Below are positions 8,297 through 17,636 of a stretch of 64,000 nt of DNA, one piece after another. The DNA comes from Bradyrhizobium hereditatis. GTDB lineage: Bacteria; Pseudomonadota; Alphaproteobacteria; Rhizobiales; Xanthobacteraceae. The notes under the pieces were generated by a model. It saw only the letters and a program-made list of their open reading frames with translations, did not search any database and was not told where the DNA came from. Both the position numbers and the translations under genes were made by a program. Within the stretch, counting starts at the first letter, position 1. Each line of letters opens with the position of its first letter. Location: the NCBI RefSeq assembly GCF_020329435.1, contig NZ_JAGKJK010000004.1, positions 124,001 through 188,000 on the forward strand, in the 5' to 3' direction.

Positions 8297-9745
8297 ATGA
8301 ACAATCCATCCTCCGGCCGGCGACATCCGGCAATCCTGAGAGTTTCTGCCATCGGCGTGGCCGGGTTGTTGTCTGCGCTGATGGTGACGGCGGTGGTGCC
8401 GCCGATCGTCGCCGATCAATCCGATCGCGCTGTCGTCAATGCGCCGGTGACGCTGCTGACCGCGCCGATCGGCGGCGAAATCGACGCACTGACGGCGCTT
8501 CCCGGCAGCGACGTCCGTGACGGCGACAGGCTGGCGCAGATCAGCAATCCAAGAGTCGACCGCGGCACGCTCATCACGCTGGAAGAAAAATCATCCGACG
8601 CACGCCAGAAGCTCGACGCGGCGCGGGCAAAGGGCGATTCCGACCGCGCCTATGTCGCTTCCCTCGACGCCGAGCTCGCCAGCCAGACCCAGCAACTCAA
8701 GATCCAATTCCAGTCGCAGATCGAGGAGCTGCGCGCCCGCGTCGCGCAATCCAACGCCCAGAGCGGCGAAAAGAAAGCCTTGGTGGACCGGCAAAGCAAC
8801 ATGGTGACCCGCAATGCCGCAAGCATGGACATGCTCAGGCCGACCACGCAGCAATTTAGCGCGGCGCTACATAATGCGGACGCGGAAAGCGCCAAGCTGA
8901 ACCAGAAAATCGCGCAATTAGACGCCTTGAGCAAGGGCATCTATGTCGGAGACGAACTGGTTGCGCTGAACAACCTGGCGCAGAAGCGCAGGGACATCAA
9001 CCTCGACGCCACGCGCATGGAAATCGAGGAGAAGCAGCAATCTGCCGTCCTTGCCGACCTGGAGCGCCTGATCGAAACCGAACAGAAGAGATTGGCGAAC
9101 CTTGCAGAAGCCGACGTCCTTTCCCGCGGCCCCGGCAAAGTGCTGACCATCGGCGCAGCAATGGGACGTCATGTCAACGCCGGCGACACAATCAGCTCGA
9201 TCGTCGATTGCAACAACCCCTTCGTGGTCGCCATCTTCTCCTATCGGCAGGGCCAGAACATGATGCCCGGCACCCGTGTCCGCATCGACGGCAGTTCGTT
9301 CCGGACCGGCATCGTCAGCGCGGTGTTGCCGAAGACCAGCGACAAGGTCGACGAGCGGTTTGCGGTGCCCTTTCCACAAACCGAACGGCGCGAGCTCTAT
9401 GCGATCATAACTCCGGATGGGGTGAACGAGCCTGGCGCGCCGGTGCAGGAAGCGAAGACTTCGGAAACCTCGGCCTGCCCGATCGGGCAATGGGTAACCG
9501 TCACGCGCGACAATGGTATCGTGCCTTCGATGTCGGTCACTTGGCGCCGGCTCGGCAATCTCGTGGCGTCCTGGAGTCATGACGATGGTGATAAAACCGA
9601 GACCGCGCAGGATCATCCGGTTGACGCGGAAACCCACCGCGCCGGCATAGCGCGGCTGCAGGATGCTTCTCGTTCCCCGGCGCTGCAGGCAGTACAGCCC
9701 GACCAAAACTGGTCGTCCCGAACCCGCGCGCCGGTATCGCGATGA
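8297..9745 (+). CDS. HlyD/membrane-fusion-like exopolysaccharide protein (CrdA-like candidate)
   Basis: A 482-residue membrane-anchored periplasmic protein. The start is the ATG at 8297 after GAGAGAG; an upstream in-frame TTG at 8129 has no comparable ribosome site. There is one N-terminal transmembrane helix (about 12-35), then a split biotinyl-lipoyl/HlyD domain (TAPIGGEIDALTALPGSDVRDGDRLAQISNP). A long coiled coil follows (about 95-260, rich in Q, E, A and K), and then the second half of the lipoyl/beta barrel (GPGKVLTIGAAMGRHVNAGDTISSI). The stop overlaps the next start (ATGA). The order with a six-hairpin protein and a GT2 synthase suggests it guides a nascent glucan across the envelope. 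Curdlan CrdA is the nearest analogue I can name, by context only. Confidence 0.75.
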   Translation: MNNPSSGRRHPAILRVSAIGVAGLLSALMVTAVVPPIVADQSDRAVVNAPVTLLTAPIGGEIDALTALPGSDVRDGDRLAQISNPRVDRGTLITLEEKSSDARQKLDAARAKGDSDRAYVASLDAELASQTQQLKIQFQSQIEELRARVAQSNAQSGEKKALVDRQSNMVTRNAASMDMLRPTTQQFSAALHNADAESAKLNQKIAQLDALSKGIYVGDELVALNNLAQKRRDINLDATRMEIEEKQQSAVLADLERLIETEQKRLANLAEADVLSRGPGKVLTIGAAMGRHVNAGDTISSIVDCNNPFVVAIFSYRQGQNMMPGTRVRIDGSSFRTGIVSAVLPKTSDKVDERFAVPFPQTERRELYAIITPDGVNEPGAPVQEAKTSETSACPIGQWVTVTRDNGIVPSMSVTWRRLGNLVASWSHDDGDKTETAQDHPVDAETHRAGIARLQDASRSPALQAVQPDQNWSSRTRAPVSR

Positions 9746-10965
9746 AGCGAGCGCTCGCGATGGTGTTGTGTGCCACTGTCCTGGGGTCGTCGCCCGCTGC
9801 GAGCGGGCAGGCTGAGAACGCCGGCCCGTTTTGCGCCGGGCTGAACAAGGCGGTGGCGCCGCTTGTCAGAGACGCCGACGCGGTCTTCATCCGCAGCTAT
9901 GAACCCGGTACGGATGAAGTGAACCTGCCGTCGGGCATCGCCACGACCGCATTCGTCTACGACAACGCGCTCGCCGTCATCGCGCTAATCGCCTGCGGCA
10001 ACCTGCCGGTCGCAAAACCGATCGGCAACGCCTTGAGCCAGGCGGCGCGCAACGACCGCAGTTTCAATGACGGCCGTGTCCGCAACGCCTATCGCGCCGG
10101 TCCGGTGGGCAAGGGTGCTCCCAACCTGCCGGGATGGTGGGATGACCGCGCCAAAATCTGGGCGGAGGATTCGGCGCAGGATGGCACCGCGACGGGAAAC
10201 GTCGCATGGGCGGCATTGGCATTGCTGACGCTGCATCAGGCGACGCACGATCCGCAATATCTCGCCGACGCCAAGCGCCTGCTCGATTGGATCATCGCCA
10301 CGACGGCCTGCGGCGACGGCTTCTGCGGCGGCTTTCATGGCTTCGATCCGCAACAGGTCAGGCTCACGTGGATGTCGACCGAGCACAATGCCGACGTCCA
10401 CGCCGCCGCGAACTGGCTGTTTCGCCTGAGCGGCGAATCGAGATACGCGGATGCGGCCGCGCAGGCCCGGCGGCTCATCGATCGCGCCTTTCGCCGGGAT
10501 CACTTCCTGCTCGGCACCAAACCCGACGGCAGTCTTGCGGATGAAGGTCTTTTCGCACTTGACGTTCAGCTTTGGCCCTGGATGGCCGCGCCCGATGGGC
10601 CCGCGGCGTGGCGAAGCGCACTCGGATTTGCGCAAACGCATCTGGCGGTCGACGGCGGGTTCGACTTCAACAGCGACCGGGATGGTGTGTGGGTCGAGGG
10701 GACGGCGCAGGCTGCATTGGCCTATCGCATCACCGGCGATGCGATGCAGAGCAGCCGTCTGCTAACGAGCTTGAAGGCCGACCAGACGCGCTCCGGTCTG
10801 CTCAACGCCTCTCGGCGTGCACGGCTGACGACGGGGTTATCGATCGATCCCACCGGCACAGTGCCCGACTTTTTCTACTACCGCCGCCCTCACCTCGGCG
10901 CGACGGCGTGGGCCGCGCTGGCCGAAACCGGCTGGAATCCCTTCACCGGGAAAAGGATGCGCTGA
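9742..10965 (+). CDS. Secreted six-hairpin glycosidase-like protein (CrdC-like candidate)
   Basis: A 407-residue exported protein. The signal peptide ends near ASGQA (residues 1-23). The body is built of alpha-helical hairpins with recurring WAALALLTLHQATHDPQYLADAKRLLDWI- and AAANWLFRLSGESRYADAAAQ-like segments, typical of (alpha/alpha)6 barrels. GFCGGFHGFDP and STEHNADVHAAANW look like conserved cavity residues. No hydrolase family can be assigned, and it may bind or edit a glucan rather than cleave it. The start overlaps the preceding stop, and its stop TGA shares a base with the synthase ATG, so translation is coupled. Confidence 0.75.
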   Translation: MKRALAMVLCATVLGSSPAASGQAENAGPFCAGLNKAVAPLVRDADAVFIRSYEPGTDEVNLPSGIATTAFVYDNALAVIALIACGNLPVAKPIGNALSQAARNDRSFNDGRVRNAYRAGPVGKGAPNLPGWWDDRAKIWAEDSAQDGTATGNVAWAALALLTLHQATHDPQYLADAKRLLDWIIATTACGDGFCGGFHGFDPQQVRLTWMSTEHNADVHAAANWLFRLSGESRYADAAAQARRLIDRAFRRDHFLLGTKPDGSLADEGLFALDVQLWPWMAAPDGPAAWRSALGFAQTHLAVDGGFDFNSDRDGVWVEGTAQAALAYRITGDAMQSSRLLTSLKADQTRSGLLNASRRARLTTGLSIDPTGTVPDFFYYRRPHLGATAWAALAETGWNPFTGKRMR

Positions 10966-12941
10966 TGTTCCCGAGCGCCAGCGATGACCTGTCGATCCTG
11001 ACCATCGATATCGGAATTCTCATCGGACTTCTGGTCATGACCCGCCTGCTGGACCCGCTACGCGCCTGGGATCGCGTCCTGTTCGGCGCAACGGCTTCGG
11101 TCTTTCTGATTCTCTATGCGCTCTGGCGGTGGAACGATACGCTGCCGCCGTTCGCGCTGTCGGCCCAAAGCCTGTGGCCACGGCTGTTCATCGCGTTCGA
11201 GTTGCTTGCCATTCTGTACACGCTGATGTCGATCGTGATCCTGTTCCGGAGCACTGATCGCACCGCGCAGGCCGATGCGGCACAACGCGATCTATCCGCC
11301 AAGGCGGGCTATCCTGCCGTCGATATCTTCATCTGCACCTATGATGAGCCGCTCGAGATCCTGGAGCGGTCGATCCTGAGCGCGCTGGCGCTCGATTATC
11401 CCAATGCGACGGTCTGGGTGCTCGACGACACAAGGCGCGACTGGTTGCGCGACTATTGTGCGCGCGTCGGCGCGAAGCATCTGGTTCGGCCGGACAACAA
11501 AGGCGCCAAGGCCGGCAACCTCAACAACGGGCTTGCCGCGACCGCGCGCGAGACCAACGCACCGGTCATTCTGGTGCTTGACGCTGACTTTGCGCCACGG
11601 CGGGATTTTTTGAGACGCACGGTCGGCCTGCTGCTGTCCGATCCGGAAGTAGCGATCGTGCAGACGCCGCAGTTCTATTACAACGCTGATCCGATCCAGC
11701 ATAATCTGCTGGCCGAGAAGAGCTGGGTCGACGACCAGCGCTTCTTTTTCGACATCTTTCAGCCGGCCAAGGACGGCTGGGGCTGCGCGTTTTGTGTCGG
11801 CACTTCCTTTGTGGTGCGCCGCGACCGGCTCGACGAAGTCGGCGGCTTTCCGCAGGAAGCGATTTCGGAAGACATCAATCTCACCTACACCATGCTGGCG
11901 CACGGCTACCGTACCTGGTGGCTGAACGAACCGCTCAGCTTCGGGCTTTCGGCCGAAGGCATCCCCGAATATATCACCCAGCGCGCACGGTGGTGCCTCG
12001 GCACCCTACAGGTCGCCCTGCTCCGCAACGGCCCGCTGTTCGGAGGTGGCTTCAGCTTCACCCAGCGCTGGCACTATTTTCACGGGGTGCTGAACTGGCT
12101 TTGCAAACCATTCATGGTGCTGCTGCTGGTCGCGCCGACGATTTACTGGTTCGGCGGCCTGCCCGCCTTCGAAGCCGATTACCACACCTTCCTGCGCTAC
12201 GGCGTGCCAGCGCTGCTCGGACAGGTCGTCTACATGGGCTGGATCTCGCGGGCGCGGACGCTGCCGCTATTCATGGAGGCCACCCACGCTGTCACCTGCT
12301 TTGCGGTGACCGCGACGCTCCTAAGCGCCATCGCCAAGCCGTTCGGCCGGCCGTTCAAGATCACTGACAAAGGCGGCGACCGCTCGATGCCCCGCGCGCA
12401 TTGGAGGCTCGCCGCGATCTTTGGCCTGATCACCTTAAGCTCAGCCGCCAGTATCGTCTGGGCGTTCGTCTCGCCCGATGCAGCCAGCGAGATTTCCTCG
12501 CTGGACTTCTTCAATTTGCTTTGGGCCGGCATCGCAATGCTGATCGCCTTCGTCGCCTTTCTCGTCTGCTTCGAGCTGCCCCGTCCTGGTGACATGTTCG
12601 AAACGGATGAGCCCGCCTGGCTTTCAGGCGAAGGCAAAATCTTGTCATGCCGCCTACTTGCGGTGTCGCCGAGCTCGGTGCGCTTTTCGGGTCCGGCCGG
12701 CAACGCCCTCGAGCTTGCCGGATGGCGGTATCAAATCCACCTGGAGGGGCTGGGATGGACCGATATTTCCATGGTCTCGCGATCCTGCCAGACAGTGCTG
12801 GCGCGCCTTGAACCTACCCCCGAACAATATCGGCAGCTGGTGGTCCGGCTTTTCAGCACATCTCACGGCAACATCGCCAATGAAGCCAGCCTGCGCGGTG
12901 CGCTGGCCGGATTGCTGCGACGAGGATTCCTCGGCGCCTGA
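10965..12941 (+). CDS. Processive GT2 glucan synthase (cellulose/curdlan synthase-like)
   Basis: A 658-residue membrane glycosyltransferase that polymerises a beta-glucan from a UDP-sugar at the cytoplasmic face. The start is the ATG at 10965, overlapping the upstream stop. Helices lie near residues 12-28, 38-52 and 72-94, then the GT-A domain with VLDD (152-155), DAD (206-208), SED (301-303) and the processivity motif QRARW (339-343). Further helices follow to about 545. The C terminus (about 550-640) has a PilZ-like beta pattern (SCRLLAVSPSSVRF) but no RxxxR c-di-GMP motif. Length and neighbours fit CrdS-type curdlan synthase at least as well as BcsA. The product linkage cannot be read from sequence. 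Confidence 0.88.
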   Translation: MFPSASDDLSILTIDIGILIGLLVMTRLLDPLRAWDRVLFGATASVFLILYALWRWNDTLPPFALSAQSLWPRLFIAFELLAILYTLMSIVILFRSTDRTAQADAAQRDLSAKAGYPAVDIFICTYDEPLEILERSILSALALDYPNATVWVLDDTRRDWLRDYCARVGAKHLVRPDNKGAKAGNLNNGLAATARETNAPVILVLDADFAPRRDFLRRTVGLLLSDPEVAIVQTPQFYYNADPIQHNLLAEKSWVDDQRFFFDIFQPAKDGWGCAFCVGTSFVVRRDRLDEVGGFPQEAISEDINLTYTMLAHGYRTWWLNEPLSFGLSAEGIPEYITQRARWCLGTLQVALLRNGPLFGGGFSFTQRWHYFHGVLNWLCKPFMVLLLVAPTIYWFGGLPAFEADYHTFLRYGVPALLGQVVYMGWISRARTLPLFMEATHAVTCFAVTATLLSAIAKPFGRPFKITDKGGDRSMPRAHWRLAAIFGLITLSSAASIVWAFVSPDAASEISSLDFFNLLWAGIAMLIAFVAFLVCFELPRPGDMFETDEPAWLSGEGKILSCRLLAVSPSSVRFSGPAGNALELAGWRYQIHLEGLGWTDISMVSRSCQTVLARLEPTPEQYRQLVVRLFSTSHGNIANEASLRGALAGLLRRGFLGA

Positions 12942-12990
12942 GGCGGTATGCATGCCCCATCGACATCAGTACAGGCGAGCGCACCTTGCT

Positions 12991-13581
12991 TCAGTACCGC
13001 TCTGCGATCTGATCAAGCTTCCTGCTGAGCAACCAGGACAGGCCGAGGAACGCGACCAACATCACGATACCCAGGCCCGAAGAGGCATTGTTGATCGACT
13101 TCTCCGAGAACTGACCGAAGGCATAGCCGGCCGAGACAACGGCGCCGGACCAAAGACCTGCCGCAACGAAGTTGAGCGCAAGGAAGGTCGACCAGGGCAG
13201 CCGCGATATTCCGTAGGCAAACCCCGCGATCCCGCGAATACCGTGCGGGAAGCGATGAAACAGGATCATCCAGACATAGTGGCGCTCTGTCAGCCGGACT
13301 GCGGTCTGGACGGGGCGCTCAAACCGCGGGAAACGATCCAGCAGGCGGAGGCCGTAACGCCGCCCGATCCAGAAGCGAATGACGTCGCCGGCGAAACTGC
13401 CGAACCAGCAGACCACGATGAGCGTTCCAAGACCCAGCGCACCCGCGTGCGCCGCGTAGCCCGCAAAGAGCGCAAGCAGCAGGCTATGCGAGGCCGCATA
13501 GGCAAACATCAGGCTGTAGGCCAGATCGCCGTGCTGGCGGATGAGCTCGAGGAATGAGGTCAGATCGGTCGGAAACAGCAA
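12991..13581 (-). CDS. DedA family (VTT domain) membrane protein
   Basis: A 196-residue integral membrane protein of the SNARE-associated/DedA family, which move lipids or support envelope homeostasis. Motifs include FAGYAAHAGALGLGTLIVVCWFGSFAGD (membrane-entry hairpin), RFWIGRRYG and the conserved RFPHGIRGIAGFAYGISRLPW loop with Gly and Arg. Four to five helices are predicted by eye. It is convergent with the glucan synthase and ends 50 bp from it. No operon partner is evident. Confidence 0.88.
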   Translation of the reverse strand: MLFPTDLTSFLELIRQHGDLAYSLMFAYAASHSLLLALFAGYAAHAGALGLGTLIVVCWFGSFAGDVIRFWIGRRYGLRLLDRFPRFERPVQTAVRLTERHYVWMILFHRFPHGIRGIAGFAYGISRLPWSTFLALNFVAAGLWSGAVVSAGYAFGQFSEKSINNASSGLGIVMLVAFLGLSWLLSRKLDQIAERY

Positions 13582-13863
13582 TGTAGGCCCGCCCAGTTCC
13601 TTAAGATATTCCCGAGATGAGCGGGTTCGGTCGGAACGCTATCACTCCGCGGAAGCATGGGGAAGCCAATAGGCGCGCCCGCAAGCGCCAGCTTTGCACG
13701 CCGAGCGTGTTTGCAAGGGAGGCGATCCGTAAGACGGGTTAGGACGCGTACCCGCTGATCGTGCTTGATCGGTGCGGCTTGATCGATGTCCATTCCCCGA
13801 CAGCGACCAATTCCGCAGCCGGCGAAATGACGCGATGTGCCAGGAGCGACCGTCCGCTCGATC

Positions 13864-15156
13864 TCATCGCAAATCGGCACCGAAGATCATATCAGGGACA
13901 AGCAAGACCACTGAGGGGACAAAGATCAGTATCAAGGTCACCACGGTGACGGCGATCAAGAACGGCGTCGAGTCCCGGGTGTACTCGCTGATAGGACAAC
14001 GCAGCACCTGGCAGGCGACGAACATGGCGGCGCCGACGGGCGGCGTGTAGTTTCCGATCGTCGCAGCAATAATGAACACGAGCCCGAAATGTACCGGATC
14101 AATGCCGTAATTCGTCACCAGCGGAAGGAAGATGGGCGTCAGCATGATGATGAGCACCGAGCCCTCCATGAAGGTGCCAGCGATCAGGATGAAGAGCACG
14201 ATGAGCACCATTACAACGTGCGCGTTTTCCGTCACACCCAGCATCCAATCCGAAATCACCTCGGGTATTCGCTCAAACACGATGCCGTAACCAAAGATCG
14301 CCGAGAGCGCGAGCAGGAACATCACGGCCCCGACATCGACCAGGCCGCCCTCGATGGCTTCACGGAAACTCGCGAACGTCAGCATCCGGTAAGCGAAGAA
14401 CCCCACCGCCACCGCATAGATGACCGCGAAGGCTCCAATCTCCGATGGCGTGAAGACGCCGTAGCGCAATCCCGCCAACAGCATGATGGGAAACAGGATT
14501 GCCCAGATGCCACCCCACGACGCCAGCAGGATTTCACGCCCGGTCGCCCGCGTCTCGCGTTCCGGCCCGTAGCCGCGGCGGCGGGCGGTGATGGCGATCG
14601 CAATGGCGAGAGCTGCCCACAGCATGAGGCCCGGAATAATACCGGCGGCAAACAGCCGTCCGATCGAGACCTGGCCGACTGTGCCATACAGTATGAAACC
14701 AATCCCGGGGGGAATGATTGGCGCCAGCAGAGAACCGTACGAAATCACGCCGGCCGCGTAGCCGCGGGCATAGCCGCGCTTGAGCATCTGCAAACCGATG
14801 ATGCGGGCATTCATGGCGGCGTCCGCAATCGAGGATCCCGTCACCCCGCTCATCAGCGTTGAGAGTGCAATAGAGGTCTGCGCCAGACTGCCGTGCATTC
14901 TTCCTGTCAGTACCGTGGCCAGCTTGAGCAGGTTGGTCGTGATGCCGGAGTTGTTGAGAAAATTGCCGGCGAGGATAAACAGCGGAACCGCAAGCAGCGC
15001 GAAATTCTGCGTCTCGGTTACCGTTACCTGTATCGGGATTGTTGCCGGCAGTTCCGGATGCTGGATGAAGAAAAGCGCGCCGGCAATTCCAATCGCGAAG
15101 GCAACTGGCATTCCGATCAGCATCAGTACCGTGAACGCAATGATTACGATCAGCAT
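13864..15156 (-). CDS. dctM: TRAP transporter large permease DctM
   Basis: A 430-residue, 11-12-helix DctM subunit that couples Na+ entry to solute uptake. Characteristic stretches are IGMPVAFAIGIAGALFF, LSTLMSGVTGSSIADAAMNARI and YTPPVGAAMFVACQV. The length is normal. It is the last gene of a dctP-dctQ-dctM operon, 16 bp after dctQ. The substrate is probably an organic acid; the downstream Rieske and amidohydrolase genes suggest an aromatic or cyclic carboxylate. Confidence 0.93.
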   Translation of the reverse strand: MLIVIIAFTVLMLIGMPVAFAIGIAGALFFIQHPELPATIPIQVTVTETQNFALLAVPLFILAGNFLNNSGITTNLLKLATVLTGRMHGSLAQTSIALSTLMSGVTGSSIADAAMNARIIGLQMLKRGYARGYAAGVISYGSLLAPIIPPGIGFILYGTVGQVSIGRLFAAGIIPGLMLWAALAIAIAITARRRGYGPERETRATGREILLASWGGIWAILFPIMLLAGLRYGVFTPSEIGAFAVIYAVAVGFFAYRMLTFASFREAIEGGLVDVGAVMFLLALSAIFGYGIVFERIPEVISDWMLGVTENAHVVMVLIVLFILIAGTFMEGSVLIIMLTPIFLPLVTNYGIDPVHFGLVFIIAATIGNYTPPVGAAMFVACQVLRCPISEYTRDSTPFLIAVTVVTLILIFVPSVVLLVPDMIFGADLR

Positions 15157-15172
15157 GGCTATGCGCGTCGGA

Positions 15173-15667
15173 TCATATGACGTCGACGGCGCGATATTCG
15201 GCGCGCTCGCCCCGGAATTCTCCGCGGACCTTGAGCGCGGTTGTCACGATCAGCAGCGCCGCGCCGACCGGCAAGCTCATTGTGACCCAGGAGTAGCTGA
15301 CTTCCGGAATGCCCTGGAAGCTGCGTACCCGACTGATCCACGATAAATAGGCGCCCATCACGAGTAGGTAAACCAGAAACGCGGTGATCAATGCGTAGTT
15401 CACCATACGGAGGGTCGTCTGGAGCTTGTCCGGCAGGCGACTGGCGAAAACTTCGATGGCCATCATGCTATTCTTCCGCCAGGCAATATCGGCGCACAGA
15501 AAGCAGGCCCAGGCGAACAGGGCGGTCGAAACATCCGTCGACCAGTTGATCGGATGGCCCAGCATCCGCATAACGCCGCCAAGAAAAATAAGGATTACCA
15601 TCACGATGAGAAACACGGAGGCGATCCATGCCTCGGCGGCGCATACACGCTGGTAGATTTTCTGCAT
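15173..15667 (-). CDS. dctQ: TRAP transporter small permease DctQ
   Basis: A 164-residue protein with four transmembrane helices. The first is SVFLIVMVILIFLGGVMRML, and AWACFLCADIAWRKNSMMAIEVF is the conserved DctQ segment containing the R-K-x-x-H/M-like loop. It bridges DctP delivery and DctM. It lies between dctP (10 bp) and dctM (16 bp) in one operon. Confidence 0.9.
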   Translation of the reverse strand: MQKIYQRVCAAEAWIASVFLIVMVILIFLGGVMRMLGHPINWSTDVSTALFAWACFLCADIAWRKNSMMAIEVFASRLPDKLQTTLRMVNYALITAFLVYLLVMGAYLSWISRVRSFQGIPEVSYSWVTMSLPVGAALLIVTTALKVRGEFRGERAEYRAVDVI

Positions 15668-15677
15668 TTGGCGGAAC

Positions 15678-16667
15678 CTACTTGCCGATTTCCTTATGCA
15701 CCGAGTTCTTGGCGTCGGTGATCTTCAGGACCTCGTACGCCTTTTCGCCGGCCTTCCGGAAAGCGGCGAGATCGACATCCTTATTGATCGTCATGCCGCG
15801 AGACTTCAGTTGCTGCTCGACTTCGGCTTCCAGCCTCAGGATCTGACGCGATGTCTCCTCTCCGGCTCGATCGGCCTCTTCCACCAACGCGTCCTGATAT
15901 TCCTTCGGCAGGCTGTCGAACCATTTGCCGCTGACGACTTCGAAGTTGATCAGCATGATGTGCTTTGTTTCATTCGCGACCTTAAGCACCTCGTAGAAGC
16001 GGCCCCCCGGAATGTTGTTGTAAACCAGCTCGACACCATCGATCGCCCGCTGCTGCAGTCCCGGGTACATCTCGCCGAATGCCATCGCTACCGGCACGGC
16101 ACCAAGCGCGCGTATCGACTCTTGCCAAATTGGCGCCGGCGGCGTGCGGATGCGCAGGCCCTTCAGATCATCCGGCGTCTTTATCGGCTTGTTGGTAAAG
16201 AAATGTCGATAGCCTTGCACCCAGTTGAAAGACACCACCTTGAGCCCGAACTTGGTCGCAAGTTCTTCCTGCCATTTTGCGACGGTCGGCGCTTTGCGCA
16301 GCTTGGCAACTTCTTCCAGCGTCTCGACGAAATATGGTCCGTTCATCACGGCGATGCCGGGAACGTAGTTTCCCATACGCGCGGCGTCGGTGTTCTGGCC
16401 GATATTGGCTCCCTGCCTGATCTGCTCGATGATGTCTTCCTCAACACCCAGTTGCGCGGAATGGAAGACATCGATCTTGAGACCGCCATTGGTGCGCTGC
16501 TCGACGGCTTTGGCCCACTTCAGGAAGCCATCGTGGTATGGCTCCTTCGGGCCAAGCACGTGATTGAATTTTAGCGTGAATGTTTTCGGTGCCTGAGCCA
16601 AAACATTCGAATAGCCGAGCGCCCACAGGCCGAGCGCAGCATACGTGATTACGGCCAAATTTTTCAT
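15678..16667 (-). CDS. dctP: TRAP transporter substrate-binding protein DctP
   Basis: A 329-residue periplasmic solute receptor. The start is the ATG at 16667 (MKNLAV) behind GGGAGGATGTG; the in-frame extension to 16988 is Arg-rich and not family-like. The signal peptide ends near VLAQA (about residue 24). LKFNHVLGPKEPYHDGFLKWAKAVEQ opens the mature protein. The carboxylate-clamping Arg region is LKGLRIRTPPAPIW, followed by GAVPVAMAFGEMYPGLQQRAIDGVE, both typical DctP. It is first in dctPQM and presumably expressed from the 16668-17222 spacer. Confidence 0.92.
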   Translation of the reverse strand: MKNLAVITYAALGLWALGYSNVLAQAPKTFTLKFNHVLGPKEPYHDGFLKWAKAVEQRTNGGLKIDVFHSAQLGVEEDIIEQIRQGANIGQNTDAARMGNYVPGIAVMNGPYFVETLEEVAKLRKAPTVAKWQEELATKFGLKVVSFNWVQGYRHFFTNKPIKTPDDLKGLRIRTPPAPIWQESIRALGAVPVAMAFGEMYPGLQQRAIDGVELVYNNIPGGRFYEVLKVANETKHIMLINFEVVSGKWFDSLPKEYQDALVEEADRAGEETSRQILRLEAEVEQQLKSRGMTINKDVDLAAFRKAGEKAYEVLKITDAKNSVHKEIGK

Positions 16668-17222
16668 CACATCCTCCCTGCGGCTTCGTGCCGGCGTGCC
16701 GCCCCGTGCCTCCCGTCTTTTTCTTGCGGCGGCCATTCTGACGATGGTTTGCCGCCGAGGCCGATGCTTAAACCAAATGAAATCAGGTTGAGCTTGCTTT
16801 CGAGGGTAAATTCCGCCAAGGCAAAGTCCGTTCCACGGCCGGTCAATGCTCCGAGAAAGATGCGGACCAGAGCATTGTCCGCGGCTGAAGAACCGCCGCC
16901 GCAGAGGGGAACTCATCAGTGACACGAGCTTGGATTGCAGGTGCTCGAGACGATCGCGGCCGACCGGCATACGACTTGTGCATTGCAACCATGGGCCGTT
17001 AACGCACTGCTCCTTGCCTTGCCACTTCGCTCAGGACGGTTTGAACCTTAGCCACTGCCGGGATACGTGGTCCCTTGGCCGTTGCTGAATGCCTTGGCAT
17101 CTACTCAATGGAATCAGCAAAGAGCCAGGACGTTTTCGAAGAGCCCGAGCAGGATCTTGGGATTTCCGGACGTACAATTGCACGTCCAGGTTCGCGCCTT
17201 CGACGCGCCGGAAGGACGGCCG
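16668..17222. other. Intergenic region upstream of dctPQM
   Basis: A 555-bp spacer between the Rieske stop and the dctP start, both on the minus strand. It should contain the dctPQM promoter. No convincing gene, palindrome or -24/-12 promoter was seen. Short open frames here lack ribosome sites and family features. Confidence 0.6.
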
Positions 17223-17636
17223 TTACAAATCGACCACCACGTAATCGCTCTCCACCGAGACCGCGATGGTCTCTGCCACATACGGGCCCTTCACCACGGC
17301 CGATCCCGGCTCGACGTTGACGGGATAGGCTCGCGCGCGGAAGCGTTTCGGGTCGCAGTAGGATTGGCCGGTGCGGATGTCGAATTCCCAGCCGTGCCAG
17401 GGACAGCGGATGATTTCGCCGAGTTTTGTATACTCGATCTCGCCGGGGTTGGAGGATTGCGCGAGGCCAATCAACGGGCCCTCGCACAGGGCCGCGCCCT
17501 GATGCGGGCAGCGGTTCAACAGGCCGAAGAATTCGCCCTTGATGTTGAAGATCGCGATCGGCCGCCCGTCGATATCGAGGAATTTTCGCGTCCCCGGCGG
17601 CAACTCGTGCACCGGGGCGATGACGTGACGAACCAT
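17223..17636 (-). CDS. Rieske 2Fe-2S ferredoxin-like protein
   Basis: A 137-residue single-domain Rieske protein. The cluster ligands are C43-P-H45 and C78-P-W-H81 (NRCPHQGAALCEG and IIRCPWHGWEFDI), in the arrangement used by dioxygenase ferredoxins. It has no oxygenase catalytic domain, so it either carries electrons to an oxygenase encoded elsewhere or serves one of the neighbouring hydrolases. It shares a base with the stop and start of the upstream amidohydrolase, so the two are cotranslated. Confidence 0.9.
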   Translation of the reverse strand: MVRHVIAPVHELPPGTRKFLDIDGRPIAIFNIKGEFFGLLNRCPHQGAALCEGPLIGLAQSSNPGEIEYTKLGEIIRCPWHGWEFDIRTGQSYCDPKRFRARAYPVNVEPGSAVVKGPYVAETIAVSVESDYVVVDL

